Shown: positions 13,951 through 21,661, counted from the stretch's first letter. The stretch is 29,156 nucleotides of DNA from JAHJQQ01 sp041739295 (GCA_041739295.1 JBGSOE010000233.1:1-29156), one strand, 5' to 3'. A program made the numbers and translations. Notes: generated from the letters alone by a model not told the origin.

Positions 13951-14277
13951 CTACGCTGCGTCCCGATTCAAACGAACCTTTATAGTCACGTCCTCGTGAT
14001 CCTGCAGGGCCTTCAGGATTGCAAGCAGATTCTCGGCCGTGGGATTTCCCGATGGACCAAGCATGCGCTGCACACTCTTTGCGGGACGGCCTACGTCGGT
14101 GCCAAGTTGTTCGAAGCCAAGCGTCGCGTTGATATAGTCGCGCAGCAGTGCCTTGCCGGCACCAAGCTCGCCCGAGAGTAGTTGGTTTACAGCTTCGGTG
14201 AGCAACGCGCGGCGATAGCGTGTGTCGCGCTGCGCACGGGCTTGCACGGTTTCGCTAAATTTTCGGGTCAGGGCCAT
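13951..14277 (-). CDS. HigA-like antitoxin, copy 2 (no cognate HigB adjacent)
   Basis: This 108-residue protein is a close paralogue of the 11038-11364 product. Both share ETVQARAQRDTR, GAGKALLRDYINATLGFEQL, RMLGPSGNPTA and the end VRLNRDAA, and the DNA is also clearly homologous. I chose the ATG at 14277 (MALTRKFSETV) because AAGGTG lies six bases upstream and the protein then aligns end to end with copy 1. No RelE/HigB toxin precedes it. Instead it follows the HicB gene by 13 bases, so it appears to be the third gene of a HicA-HicB operon. It could be an orphan antitoxin, a regulator of the Hic genes, or able to cross-talk with the upstream toxin. Confidence 0.82.
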   Translation of the reverse strand: MALTRKFSETVQARAQRDTRYRRALLTEAVNQLLSGELGAGKALLRDYINATLGFEQLGTDVGRPAKSVQRMLGPSGNPTAENLLAILKALQDHEDVTIKVRLNRDAA

Positions 14278-14290
14278 TGCCATCACCTTG

Positions 14291-14503
14291 TCAGGCAAAT
14301 CTCACCCGCCCGCGCGGCTCTGGAATCGGACGCCCCAACTCTTTTGCGGTTGCAATCCACTCGTCGATAACGCGCTGAGCATTGGTCACAGCCTCTATAT
14401 AACTGGCGCCGTCCGCCATGCAACCAGGAAGTTCTGGAACTTCGGCCACAAAGGCCTGATCGGTGTCGCTCCAGTAAATGATCAGCTCATACTTAGTCAT
14501 CAT
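14291..14503 (-). CDS. hicB: HicB-family antitoxin (short form)
   Basis: The 70-residue protein shows the HicB partial RNase H-like fold: YELIIYWSDTDQAFVAEVPELPGCMADGASYIEAVTNAQRVIDEWI. The DQAFVAEVPELPGCMADG segment is diagnostic. It is the antitoxin of the HicA mRNA interferase. It is a short form with no separate C-terminal DNA-binding domain, ending soon after the fold with PEPRGRVRFA. It overlaps the end of hicA by 11 bases. The adjacent HigA-like gene might supply DNA-binding repression, but this is inference. Confidence 0.9.
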   Translation of the reverse strand: MMTKYELIIYWSDTDQAFVAEVPELPGCMADGASYIEAVTNAQRVIDEWIATAKELGRPIPEPRGRVRFA

Positions 14504-14753
14504 CGCGTGTCCCGAGTCGATATTTCAGAATTATGCCGCGTACCTGCTTAATCTGATAGCTCTTCGCCATCCCACCCTTGGGTTGCAGGTTGATAATCTC
14601 CTCGACGCCTGATTTGGCGAATATCGAATGACCTCCCCGTATTCGCTGACTGAACCCAAGCTGCAACAGTAGACGGACGAGATCGGCGAATCGAATGTTG
14701 GCGTCGGCATCCCCGCTGAGGATGCTCCGCAACAGTTTTGCGTGTTTACCCAC
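14493..14753 (-). CDS. hicA: HicA-family toxin
   Basis: HicA is a small double-stranded-RNA-binding-fold mRNA interferase. The product (86 residues from the GTG at 14753) runs GKHAKLLRSILSGDADANIR, then FADLVRLLLQLGFSQRIRGGHSIFAKSG and EEIINLQPKGGMAKSYQIKQVRGIILKY. The active-site histidine of the family corresponds to the His of RGGHSIF. I prefer the GTG start over the frame's first ATG at 14810 because AAGGA lies seven bases upstream of the GTG and the 19 extra residues do not resemble HicA. It is divergent from trmO and starts the hicA-hicB-higA-like operon. Confidence 0.9.
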   Translation of the reverse strand: MGKHAKLLRSILSGDADANIRFADLVRLLLQLGFSQRIRGGHSIFAKSGVEEIINLQPKGGMAKSYQIKQVRGIILKYRLGTRDDD

Positions 14754-14877
14754 AGCACAGTCCTTGTGCGTGTGTACCGGGACTCCGATACCCGGTAATG
14801 TAGGCGTCATGCCAGCCTCATCCTACGACGGCACAGTGCATCTGCCAAGACAACCCCATATTCAGATTAAGCTTCCG

Positions 14878-15579
14878 ATGAATTTCACTCTCACACCCAT
14901 TGGCATCATCCACTCTCCTTTCAAGGAGAAGTTCGGCGTGCCACGGCAACCGGGCATCGCAACGGCTGCGCGGGCAACGCTGGAACTGCTGCCGCCTTAT
15001 GATCGTGAGGAGGCACTGGAAGGACTCGCCGGGTTTTCGCATGTTTGGATCGTCTTTGTTTTTCATGCGACAGCGGCACAGGGCTGGCATCCGACCGTGC
15101 GCCCGCCGCGCCTGGGTGGTAATACACGTGTTGGCGTGTTCGCGAGCCGTTCGACGTTTCGACCAAATCCTATCGGCTTATCAGTGGTGGAACTCGAAGG
15201 CTTCGGGCGTGAGGATGGCAAGCTGGTACTGCACGTCAAAGGCGCGGATATTCTGGACGGCACGCCGGTGCTGGATATCAAACCCTATGTGCCCTACGCC
15301 GACAGTCTGCCGGATGCGCGCGGCGGTTTTGCCGACAGCGCACCCGAGAATCGACTGAGCGTACAGTTCACCGCTGACGCGGATGCGCAGCTCGCCATAC
15401 AGTCGCAGAAGCATCCGCAGTTACGTGATCTTATTATCCAAGTGATCGGCGCCGATCCGCGCCCGGCCTATCAGGATGATGCCGCTGATCGCGTTTATGG
15501 TATGCGCTTATTTGACTTCGATTTGCGTTGGAAGGTGGAAGGCGGCAATGCGATTGTCGTGGAGCTGAAGGGTAGTTAG
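14878..15579 (+). CDS. trmO: tRNA (N6-threonylcarbamoyladenosine37-N6)-methyltransferase TrmO
   Basis: TrmO (TsaA/YaeB) methylates t6A37 of tRNA-Thr using S-adenosylmethionine, with a beta-barrel fold unlike other methyltransferases. The 233-residue length equals the usual size. The N-terminal FTLTPIGIIHSPFKEKFGVP, the AGFSHVWIVFVFH block, and GVFASRSTFRPNPIGLSVVEL, whose RSxxRPNPIG core is the family hallmark, are all present. DILDGTPVLDIKPYVPYAD follows, and the smaller C-terminal domain ends RLFDFDLRWKVEGG. I chose ATG 14878 (MNFTLTPIG) from the family N-terminus, because the frame extends much further upstream without resemblance. The TAG stop overlaps the left end of a MITE-like element. 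Confidence 0.93.
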   Translation: MNFTLTPIGIIHSPFKEKFGVPRQPGIATAARATLELLPPYDREEALEGLAGFSHVWIVFVFHATAAQGWHPTVRPPRLGGNTRVGVFASRSTFRPNPIGLSVVELEGFGREDGKLVLHVKGADILDGTPVLDIKPYVPYADSLPDARGGFADSAPENRLSVQFTADADAQLAIQSQKHPQLRDLIIQVIGADPRPAYQDDAADRVYGMRLFDFDLRWKVEGGNAIVVELKGS

Positions 15580-15690
15580 GGAACGTCAGATTAATTCGTC
15601 ATGCCGGCGGAGGCCGGCATCCACGGTGCTGATACGTCTGGATCCCGGCATTCGCCGGGATGACGGAAACGGAATTAATCAGAGGTACCT
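15578..15690. mobile_element. MITE-like element, copy B, holding a CATGCCGGC hairpin
   Basis: AGGGAACGTCAGATTAATT at 15578 and AATTAATCAGAGGTACCTTA from 15673 are degenerate versions of the ends of copy A. The interior is an inverted repeat CGTCATGCCGGCGGAGGCCG ... CCGGCATTCGCCGGGATGAC, related to the repeat at 1078-1146. The element therefore looks like one repeat family nested in another. Confidence 0.6.
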
Positions 15691-15721
15691 TAGCGGTTCG
15701 CTACGCTCACCACGCCCCTAC

Positions 15722-15830
15722 CAAACCCGTAGGGCGCATTAGCGCAGCGTAATGCGCCGCATGTTTTCGCACCAAAAACATCCGGCGTATTACGGCACCA
15801 AGCCTAATACGCCCTACATTCACTACAATG
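15722..15830. repeat. GTAGGGCGCATTA / TAATACGCCCTAC inverted repeats
   Basis: The spacer upstream of the cupin gene contains GTAGGGCGCATTAGCGCAGC and a mirrored TAATACGCCCTAC, with internal ATGCGCC and GGCGTAT blocks. A relative lies at 16998-17080. Nothing gene-like is seen. Confidence 0.55.
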
Positions 15831-15954
15831 ATTAGCCGCGCAATGTGCGATGGATTTCGTTTGAACCGATAACAGACCCACTATCTCACCTGTGGTTCCG
15901 TCCACGACGGACGATTGCTATCCTACGGGCATCTGACACGGACGGACGGAACCT

Positions 15955-16323
15955 ATGTCGAAATCAACCTCTACTTATTGGAATCCCCTGGACCTGGCGA
16001 ATACCGGTTTGTGGGAAACCGTTCCCGGCATGGAAGACAACGCCGAGCAGCTGACGCTCAGCATCGACGAAGATAACGGCGAATACACGCGCCTGACGCG
16101 CTTTCACCCCGGCGCGGATACGACGAGCTTCGGCGGCAAGAGCCATGCGTATCCGGAGGAGGTCTTCATCGTCAGTGGTCGCCTGTACGATGAGGCCTTC
16201 GATCTGTGGCTGGAGGCCGGACACTATGCAAGCCGACCGCCTGGCGAGGTGCATGGGCCTTTCAAAACGGATGTTGGTTGTCTGGTACTGGAAGTATCGT
16301 TTCCGAATAAGACAGCCGACTGA
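15955..16323 (+). CDS. Cupin-domain protein (ChrR-like)
   Basis: The 122-residue protein is a single small cupin barrel: LTRFHPGADTTSFGGKSHAYPEEVFIVSGRLYDEAFDLWLEAGHYASRPPGEVHGPF contains the two cupin motifs with likely metal ligands H (SHAYPEE), E and the later H of EVHGPF. The pattern resembles the cupin part of ChrR-type anti-sigma factors and stand-alone relatives. It lacks the zinc-binding N-terminal domain needed to hold a sigma factor. It lies 11 bases before the DUF2238 gene in the same direction, so the two are probably cotranscribed. The ligand is unknown. Confidence 0.8.
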   Translation: MSKSTSTYWNPLDLANTGLWETVPGMEDNAEQLTLSIDEDNGEYTRLTRFHPGADTTSFGGKSHAYPEEVFIVSGRLYDEAFDLWLEAGHYASRPPGEVHGPFKTDVGCLVLEVSFPNKTAD

Positions 16324-16334
16324 CACAATCAACT

Positions 16335-17000
16335 ATGCATAATTACCGCATGCCCGTGCTCTGGTTGCTTGGTTTTTTCGCCGTGCTGATCTGGTCGTCC
16401 ATCAACCCGAAAGACGAGTTCACCTGGTTTCTGGAAGTCACGCCGGCGCTGATCGCACTGCCGATTCTGATTTTCACACGCAAGCGCTTTCCGCTTACGC
16501 CGCTGGTCTATGTGCTGATTCTCATCCACTGCATCATCCTCATGATCGGCGGGCATTACACCTATGCGGAGGTGCCGTTGTTTAACTGGCTGCGCGACAG
16601 CTTCGATCTCAGCCGCAACAACTACGACAAGGTCGGGCATTTCGCGCAGGGTTTCGTGCCGGCACTGGTGGCACGCGAGATTTTCATTCGCAACACGATT
16701 ATCCACGGCGCTGGTTGGCGGAATTTCCTGATTGTGTGTTTCTGTCTGGCGGTCAGCGCGTTCTATGAAATAATCGAGTGGTGGGTAGCGCTCACATCAA
16801 AAGAAGCGGCGGAGGCATTCCTCGGCACGCAGGGTTATGCCTGGGATACGCAATCGGATATGGGCTGGGCGCTGTTCGGTGCCATATTGGCGTTAGCGTT
16901 ATTTGGCCGTCTACATGATCGGCAGCTAGCCCGACTGTATCATCGTCACGGAAAACGCAGGAGCGGACTTACCAGCGTAACGGCCACAGCTATGTGGTAG
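16335..17000 (+). CDS. DUF2238 inner-membrane protein (YjdF-like)
   Basis: The 221-residue polytopic membrane protein has about six hydrophobic segments, with conserved family blocks INPKDEFTWFLEVTPAL, HYTYAEVPLFNWLRD, NNYDKVGHFAQGFVPALVAREI, and FYEIIEWWVALTS followed by FLGTQGYAWDTQSDMGWALFGA. These match the YjdF/DUF2238 family; function is unknown. Conserved charged residues within membrane segments (DKVGHF, YEIIEWW, DTQSDM) hint at a catalytic or ion-binding site. The last 15 or so residues (SGLTSVTATAMW) look unconserved and run up to a spacer repeat, so the natural end may have been altered. It is likely cotranscribed with the cupin gene. Confidence 0.88.
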   Translation: MHNYRMPVLWLLGFFAVLIWSSINPKDEFTWFLEVTPALIALPILIFTRKRFPLTPLVYVLILIHCIILMIGGHYTYAEVPLFNWLRDSFDLSRNNYDKVGHFAQGFVPALVAREIFIRNTIIHGAGWRNFLIVCFCLAVSAFYEIIEWWVALTSKEAAEAFLGTQGYAWDTQSDMGWALFGAILALALFGRLHDRQLARLYHRHGKRRSGLTSVTATAMW

Positions 17001-17080
17001 CTGTTCGCTGCAATACGCCGGATGGTGGACTATAAAACATCCGGCGCAATACGCTTCGCTATTGCGCCCTACGTTACGAG
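16998..17080. repeat. AATACGCCGGATG inverted repeat
   Basis: CAATACGCCGGATG and CATCCGGCGCAATACG face each other around TGGACTATAAAA, followed by TATTGCGCCCTACG. The structure lies between two convergent genes (DUF2238 and srkA), where it could act as a bidirectional transcript end. Confidence 0.55.
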
Positions 17081-17090
17081 ACCTGGTTTC

Positions 17091-18077
17091 TCAAATCACC
17101 AGCAGCGGTTCATTCAGTGCAGAGGCCTGTTCGCGCAGTTGCAGGATATGTTCTTCCCAATAACGCGTGGTATTGAACCAGGGAAACGCCTGTGGGAACG
17201 CGGGGTCGTCCCAGCGCCGTGCCAGCCAGGCGGCATAATGCAGCATGCGCAGGGTGCGCAGCGCCTCGATCAGATGCAGCTCGCGGCGGTCAAAATCAGC
17301 AAACAATTCGTAACCGGCGACGATCTCTGACAGCTGCGCACCCATCTCCTGCCGATCACCCGACAACAACATCCACAGATCCTGTATCGCCGGTCCGGTG
17401 CGGCAATCATCCAGATCGACGAAATGCGGGCCGGCATCGGTCCAGAGGATATTGCCGGGATGGCAGTCGCCGTGCAGGCGGATCTGTTTCACCTTGCCGG
17501 CGCGATCGAACGCCGCGTGTATCTGCTGCAACAGGTCTTCGGCGAGACTGCGATACGCCGGTTCGATGTAGGACGGTATGAAGTTGTGTTCCAGCAGATA
17601 CTGGTAAGACTCGGTACCGAGGCTGGCGATCGTGAGCGTCGGTCGGTGTTCAAAACCGTGCGTGGCGCCGACGGCATGGATGCGTCCGAGAAAGCGCCCG
17701 AGCCATTCCAGATTGTCCGGGTTGTCGAGATCCGGCCAGCGTCCGCCACGGCGCGGGTACAGCGCGAAACGAAAACCCTGAAAGTGAAACAGGCTTTCAC
17801 CGGCGGGATTCTGCAGCGGCGCCACGACCGGGATCTCGGCCTCGGTGAGTTCGTAGGTAAAGCTATGTTCTTCGAGAATGGCCGCATCGCTCCAGCGCCC
17901 GGGGCGATAAAATTTCGCCACCAGATACGTGCCATCCTCCAGACCAATCTGATAAACCCGATTTTCGTAACTGTTCAGCGCCAACAGATGACCGTTGGCG
18001 CTATAGCCCTGCGCCTCCACGGCACTGAGGACGGTATCCGGGCCCAGATCGGCATATGCAGGTGTTGGCTCATTCAT
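17091..18077 (-). CDS. srkA: Stress response kinase A
   Basis: SrkA (YihE, RdoA) is a Ser/Thr kinase of the aminoglycoside-phosphotransferase-like fold that protects cells against stress-induced death, by countering MazEF-type pathways in E. coli. The 328-residue length equals that of the E. coli enzyme. The N-lobe has ALNSYENRVYQIGLEDG and the ATP-binding lysine in YLVAKFYRPGRW. The catalytic loop is IRLHGDCHPGNILW and the metal-binding motif HFVDLDDCRTGPAIQDLWML. ATG 18077 gives MNEPTPAYADLGPDTVL as in the family; a longer frame to 18134 lacks similarity. It is monocistronic. Confidence 0.93.
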   Translation of the reverse strand: MNEPTPAYADLGPDTVLSAVEAQGYSANGHLLALNSYENRVYQIGLEDGTYLVAKFYRPGRWSDAAILEEHSFTYELTEAEIPVVAPLQNPAGESLFHFQGFRFALYPRRGGRWPDLDNPDNLEWLGRFLGRIHAVGATHGFEHRPTLTIASLGTESYQYLLEHNFIPSYIEPAYRSLAEDLLQQIHAAFDRAGKVKQIRLHGDCHPGNILWTDAGPHFVDLDDCRTGPAIQDLWMLLSGDRQEMGAQLSEIVAGYELFADFDRRELHLIEALRTLRMLHYAAWLARRWDDPAFPQAFPWFNTTRYWEEHILQLREQASALNEPLLVI

Positions 18078-18229
18078 GCCGACTACTATACAGACCGGCG
18101 TGCCAACCACTCCATCTTCCGCCCCATCTCCCACTCGACCCCAGCGCGGCCGGGCGTTTCAGTGGTATGATCTGCCGCGATTTAACTGCCCTGGTCCGCG
18201 CTTCTCCGCGCGCCCGAGATGAGGTAACT

Positions 18230-18586
18230 ATGTACACCAACAAGCTTATTTTTCTGATGTCCCTCTCGCTGCTGGTCAGTGCCTGTGACTGGGTGAAACC
18301 CACACCCAGCGGCGCCAATGTAAAAGTGGCCGAGCCCAGCGATGTGTCGCAGTGCCGCAAGGTTGGCACCTCCACGGTCTCCGTCCTGGACAAAATCGTC
18401 GGCGTACCGCGTAGCTATCGCACCCTGAGCGAAGAACTGGCAACACTGGCGCGCAACGAGGCAGCGAATCTCAAGGGCGATACCGTCGTACCCGCCGGTG
18501 AAATCGTCAACGGCCAGCAGGTGTTCGATGTCTACGACTGCCACCCGGACAGCGATGGCGCCATGACCCTGCCCTATCCGCAATAA
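18230..18586 (+). CDS. Lipoprotein of the DUF4156 type
   Basis: The 118-residue product has a lipoprotein signal peptide: MYTNKLIFLMSLSLLVSAC with lipobox LVSAC, so Cys19 would be acylated. Residue 20 is Asp, which in Enterobacteria favours inner-membrane retention. The mature part (VSQCRKVGTSTVSVLDKIVG, LATLARNEAANLKGDTVVP, GQQVFDVYDCH) matches the DUF4156 pattern of small lipoproteins, including two Cys that could pair. GAGGTA lies just before the ATG, so I start at 18230 rather than at the frame opening at 18056. The next gene begins three bases after the stop. Confidence 0.85.
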   Translation: MYTNKLIFLMSLSLLVSACDWVKPTPSGANVKVAEPSDVSQCRKVGTSTVSVLDKIVGVPRSYRTLSEELATLARNEAANLKGDTVVPAGEIVNGQQVFDVYDCHPDSDGAMTLPYPQ

Positions 18587-18589
18587 CGG

Positions 18590-18934
18590 ATGGATCTTGA
18601 ATCCACGCTGACGCGACTGGCGGAACTCCTCGACAGCCACGGCGGTGATAGCGCGGACTGGCTGCGCGCACAGCTGCTACTCCACGCCACGGATCCAGCC
18701 GCTTGTTACAGCGCCCTGAACAGCAAGCGCATGTGGGGCGGCGCCGGCGCCATCGCCAACGAGGCATTGGCCGACAACCCCGGCATCCGGCCAGCCCAGT
18801 GGGACCAGGATATCCGCGAGTTCCGCGGTCTGATGATCGATCTCGCTGAACACCTCATGGCGCAGAGCCCCCACTATCCCGACATCGATCACTGGCTCAG
18901 TGCCTTCAGCAGTTGGCAGCAATCGGGCATTTGA
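18590..18934 (+). CDS. Hypothetical protein, 114 residues
   Basis: This small acidic, helical, apparently cytoplasmic protein is not recognised with certainty. Features are STLTRLAELLDSHGGDSADWLRAQL, a central RMWGGAGAIANEALAD and the end DIDHWLSAFSSWQQSGI. It starts three bases after the DUF4156 lipoprotein stop, so translation is probably coupled and the two likely form an operon. There is no signal peptide or membrane segment. The Trp-rich pattern and AGAIANEAL block look conserved in style, suggesting a genuine family of unknown function. Confidence 0.72.
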   Translation: MDLESTLTRLAELLDSHGGDSADWLRAQLLLHATDPAACYSALNSKRMWGGAGAIANEALADNPGIRPAQWDQDIREFRGLMIDLAEHLMAQSPHYPDIDHWLSAFSSWQQSGI

Positions 18935-18953
18935 TCCTAAAAAATCATTTCAG

Positions 18954-19076
18954 CCACGGAAGCACACGGACAAGATCATAAGCGTCACACCGGCGCCGCC
19001 ATCACCCGCGAGGTGGTGAATAGTCGCTCCAGGAATGCACTGTGTTTCAGTGTCTTCCGTGTGTTTCCGTGGCAAA
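18954..19076. repeat. CCACGGAA ... TTCCGTGG inverted repeat
   Basis: GCCACGGAAGCACACGGAC at 18954 is mirrored by GTCTTCCGTGTGTTTCCGTG ending near 19074. The same family occurs at 21896-21970. The spacer 18935-19229 otherwise holds only the SQR promoter region, with a small hairpin CCGCTG ... CAGCGG near 19100. Confidence 0.65.
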
Positions 19077-19229
19077 GGCGGTTTATAGGTTGAACGGTTC
19101 CGCTGCGACTTCCAGCGGCGTACTGACTATACCTGACTCAGATCAATTCCCTCGACCCATCACCGTGTAACATAGGAGGCTAGGCTAGTTGTTAGCCGAA
19201 CCTTGCTGTACTGACTCTGGAGGTGTGGA

Positions 19230-20504
19230 ATGGCTCAGATTGTGGTTCTTGGCGCCGGGCTCGGCGGAATGCCCGCGGCGTACGAGTTGCGCGACGTGTT
19301 GGACAAGCAACACGACATCACCGTGGTCAATGCGAATGATTTCTTCCAGTTTGTGCCCTCGAACCCTTGGCTGGCCGTCGGCTGGCGCACTCGCGAGCAG
19401 ATCACTCTACCTATCGCACCTAATCTGGAAAAGCGCGGCATCAAATTCATCGGTGGCTGGGTAGAGACCATCGATGCCACGGGCAACAAGCTGATCCTCA
19501 AAGACGGTCGCGAAGTTCCTTACGACTATCTCGTCATTACTACCGGACCACGGCTCGCCTTTGAGGAAGTCGAAGGCAGCGGCCCGACGGATGGCTACAC
19601 CCAGTCGGTGTGCACTGTCGATCATGCCGAAAAGGCCTATGCGGATTTCCAAAAACTGCTCGACGATCCGGGGCATGTGATTGTCGGCGCCGTGCAGTTC
19701 GCCAGTTGTTTCGGCCCGGCCTATGAATACGCCGCCATCCTTGACACCGCCTTGCGCAAAAAAGGCCTGCGTGACCGTGTGCCGATGACCTTCGTCACCA
19801 GCGAACCCTATGTCGGCCATCTTGGCCTGGGCGGCGTCGGCGACTCGCGTGGCCTGCTGGAACACGAGTTGCGCAACCGCCATATCAAATGGATCACCAA
19901 CGCCAAGGTCACCAAGGTTGAGCCTGGCAAGATGTACATCGACGAACTCGATGTGAAAGGCGAGATCACCAAACAGCATCAACTCGACTTCAAACACGCC
20001 ATGCTGCTGCCGGGCTTCAAGGGTGTTGATCCGGTCGCCAAGGTCGAGGGACTGTGCAACCCGCGCGGCTTTGTCATCGTCGACGAATACCAGCGCAGCC
20101 CGAAGTACGCCAACATCTTCTCGGCCGGCGTCTGTATCGCCATTCCCCCCGTGGAGGCCACGACCGTCCCGACCGGCGCACCCAAAACCGGCTACATGAT
20201 CGAGTCGATGGTCACGGCTATTGTGCACAACATCAAGGCCGAGCTGACGGGCTACCCAGTCGCCTCCAAGGCCACCTGGAACGCCTTCTGCCTCGCCGAT
20301 CTCGGCGACACCGGCGCCGCGTTTATTGCGATACCACAGATTCCACCACGCAATATCACCTGGTTCAAAACCGGCAAATGGGTGCACTTGGCCAAGATCG
20401 CCTTTGAAAAATACTTCCTGCATAAGATGAAGTCCGGCGTTTCCGAACCCGTCTTCGAGAAGTGGGCGCTCAAGATGATCGGTGTGGTGCGGCTGAAGAA
20501 ATAG
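19230..20504 (+). CDS. sqr: Sulfide:quinone oxidoreductase
   Basis: SQR is a membrane-associated flavoprotein that oxidises sulfide to polysulfide or sulfur and reduces quinone. The 424-residue protein begins with the FAD dinucleotide-binding motif VVLGAGLGGMPAAYEL, has YDYLVITTGP before the redox region, and contains Cys128 (QSVCTVDHA), Cys160 (QFASCFGPAYE) and Cys354 (NAFCLADLGD). These match the three redox cysteines of the Acidithiobacillus ferrooxidans enzyme (128, 160, 356 as I recall). SAGVCIAIPP near residue 300 belongs to the second FAD-contact region. Amphipathic C-terminal helices (LAKIAFEKYFLHKM, KWALKMIGVVRLKK) likely anchor it to the membrane. GGAGGTG lies seven bases before the ATG. 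It appears monocistronic. The stop TAG runs into a MITE-like end (TAGGGCATCTCTGATG). Confidence 0.93.
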   Translation: MAQIVVLGAGLGGMPAAYELRDVLDKQHDITVVNANDFFQFVPSNPWLAVGWRTREQITLPIAPNLEKRGIKFIGGWVETIDATGNKLILKDGREVPYDYLVITTGPRLAFEEVEGSGPTDGYTQSVCTVDHAEKAYADFQKLLDDPGHVIVGAVQFASCFGPAYEYAAILDTALRKKGLRDRVPMTFVTSEPYVGHLGLGGVGDSRGLLEHELRNRHIKWITNAKVTKVEPGKMYIDELDVKGEITKQHQLDFKHAMLLPGFKGVDPVAKVEGLCNPRGFVIVDEYQRSPKYANIFSAGVCIAIPPVEATTVPTGAPKTGYMIESMVTAIVHNIKAELTGYPVASKATWNAFCLADLGDTGAAFIAIPQIPPRNITWFKTGKWVHLAKIAFEKYFLHKMKSGVSEPVFEKWALKMIGVVRLKK

Positions 20505-20530
20505 GGCATCTCTGATGCATTCCTCAGTCG
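20502..20530. repeat. Solo MITE-like end overlapping the sqr stop codon
   Basis: TAGGGCATCTCTGATGCATT resembles the ends of the elements at 2130 and 22668, but no matching right end was found. The first three bases are the sqr stop codon. Confidence 0.4.
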
Positions 20531-20575
20531 TCATTCAATGAAAGTTCATCGCGTAGGATGAAGGCACTTGCGCTG

Positions 20576-20602
20576 CAACCCATCGAACCCAACGATGGGT
20601 TG
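20576..20602. repeat. CAACCCATCG / CGATGGGTTG hairpin
   Basis: A perfect 10-base inverted repeat with a seven-base loop downstream of sqr, flanked by GCGCTGC blocks and by GTAGGATG and CCTATCCTA. It is dispersed-repeat-like and may stabilise or end the sqr transcript; it has no T-tract. Confidence 0.5.
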
Positions 20603-20727
20603 CGCTGCGCTTCACCTATCCTATGTGATAGGAACAATCTGTTTCCCCTACCCCGGTACTCGTGATACACAGGCACGTCGATCACCGCCGATGTACATCA
20701 GCGGTTCGGCCTGGAAATCTAACGTGC

Positions 20728-21354
20728 ATGCTGCAAGACATTATCATCCCCGACCTCGGCGACCAGATCGTGGCCACGCTGGCGGATGTCGGCTGGTCGG
20801 TAACTGAAAATTTTCTACCGACAGCACAGATCACCGCACTCGCCGACGAATTACAGAATCGTTGGGATAAGGGTGCCTTTCGTGCGGCGGGCGTCGGCGT
20901 GGGCGATCAGCTGCACGTGCGCCCGGAGATTCGTCGTGATCGCGTGCACTGGCTTGAGGAAACCGCGCAGACCGCCGCCGAGCTGCCCTACTTCACGGCA
21001 CTGGAATCACTGCGCTTAGCCATCAATCAACAGCTCTATCTGGGGCTGTTCAGCTTTGAAGGCCACATGACGGTCTATCCGCCCGGCAGTTTTTACCGCA
21101 AGCACCTGGATCAGTTTCAGGGCGTGGCCCACCGTAAGGTGTCGACGATTCTTTATCTGAATCCGGCCTGGCAACCTGAGGATGGCGGCCAGCTGCGTTT
21201 GTATATAGATGCGCCCGGCGACGGTGAGTATCGAGATGTGTTGCCATTGAGCGGCACCTTGGTGACCTTTTTGAGCGACCGCTTCTACCACGAAGTGTTA
21301 CCGACTCAGCGCGAGCGCATGAGTATCACGGGCTGGTTCAAGGTGCGCGGCTAG
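20728..21354 (+). CDS. 2-oxoglutarate/Fe(II)-dependent oxygenase (prolyl 4-hydroxylase-like)
   Basis: The 208-residue protein is a single double-stranded beta-helix oxygenase. The iron triad is visible as the H-x-D of YRKHLDQF and the distal His of DRFYHEVLP, and RERMSITGW supplies the Arg that binds the 2-oxoglutarate carboxylate. STILYLNPAWQPEDGGQLRLY and LPLSGTLVTFLSD are typical strands of the prolyl-4-hydroxylase branch. Such enzymes hydroxylate proteins (for example ribosomal proteins or EF-Tu in bacteria) or small molecules. ATG 20728 (MLQDIIIPDLGD) is the most likely start, though the ribosome-binding site is weak; the frame opens at 20662. It is convergent with the next gene, with 25 bases between them. 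Confidence 0.88.
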   Translation: MLQDIIIPDLGDQIVATLADVGWSVTENFLPTAQITALADELQNRWDKGAFRAAGVGVGDQLHVRPEIRRDRVHWLEETAQTAAELPYFTALESLRLAINQQLYLGLFSFEGHMTVYPPGSFYRKHLDQFQGVAHRKVSTILYLNPAWQPEDGGQLRLYIDAPGDGEYRDVLPLSGTLVTFLSDRFYHEVLPTQRERMSITGWFKVRG

Positions 21355-21379
21355 CGGTTTTTTGGCTAACTACGACCCA

Positions 21380-21661
21380 TCACATCATCTTCTGCGTATT
21401 TTCCCAACCGTCATTCGCATCAACCCACCGCAGTGACAACCAATACCACAGGATGATGGGCAGCATCATTAGCACCCAGCTCCAATCGTCGATTAAAAAT
21501 ACCTTCGCTAACCAGGCGTGATCTGGAATTAGAATGGCCCAAGGCACGCAGTAGACCGTAAACAGGACACAGGCCCAAATCAAAATCAGCGCCTCTTTAC
21601 GTCGGGCGATGGCTGCAAAAGCCAAAAAAACCCACAGCGGCGTCTTGTCAGTTTTCTGCAT
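21380..21661 (-). CDS. Hypothetical small membrane protein, 93 residues
   Basis: The product from ATG 21661 has a short basic N-terminus (MQKTDKTPLWVFLAFAAIARRKE) and two or three hydrophobic segments (ALILIWACVLFTVYCVPWAIL and WSWVLMMLPIILWYWLSLRW), ending in a charged tail WVDANDGWENTQKMM. AGAGAAG lies a few bases upstream, supporting this start over 21718. No family is recognised. The aromatic-rich second segment and conserved-looking DANDGWE tail suggest a real gene. Confidence 0.65.
   Translation of the reverse strand: MQKTDKTPLWVFLAFAAIARRKEALILIWACVLFTVYCVPWAILIPDHAWLAKVFLIDDWSWVLMMLPIILWYWLSLRWVDANDGWENTQKMM

Noticed and set aside
13490..13999. 169-codon plus-strand frame opposite DUF2721
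   Set aside because: The minus-strand frame has recognisable DUF2721 blocks and membrane segments; the plus frame has neither.
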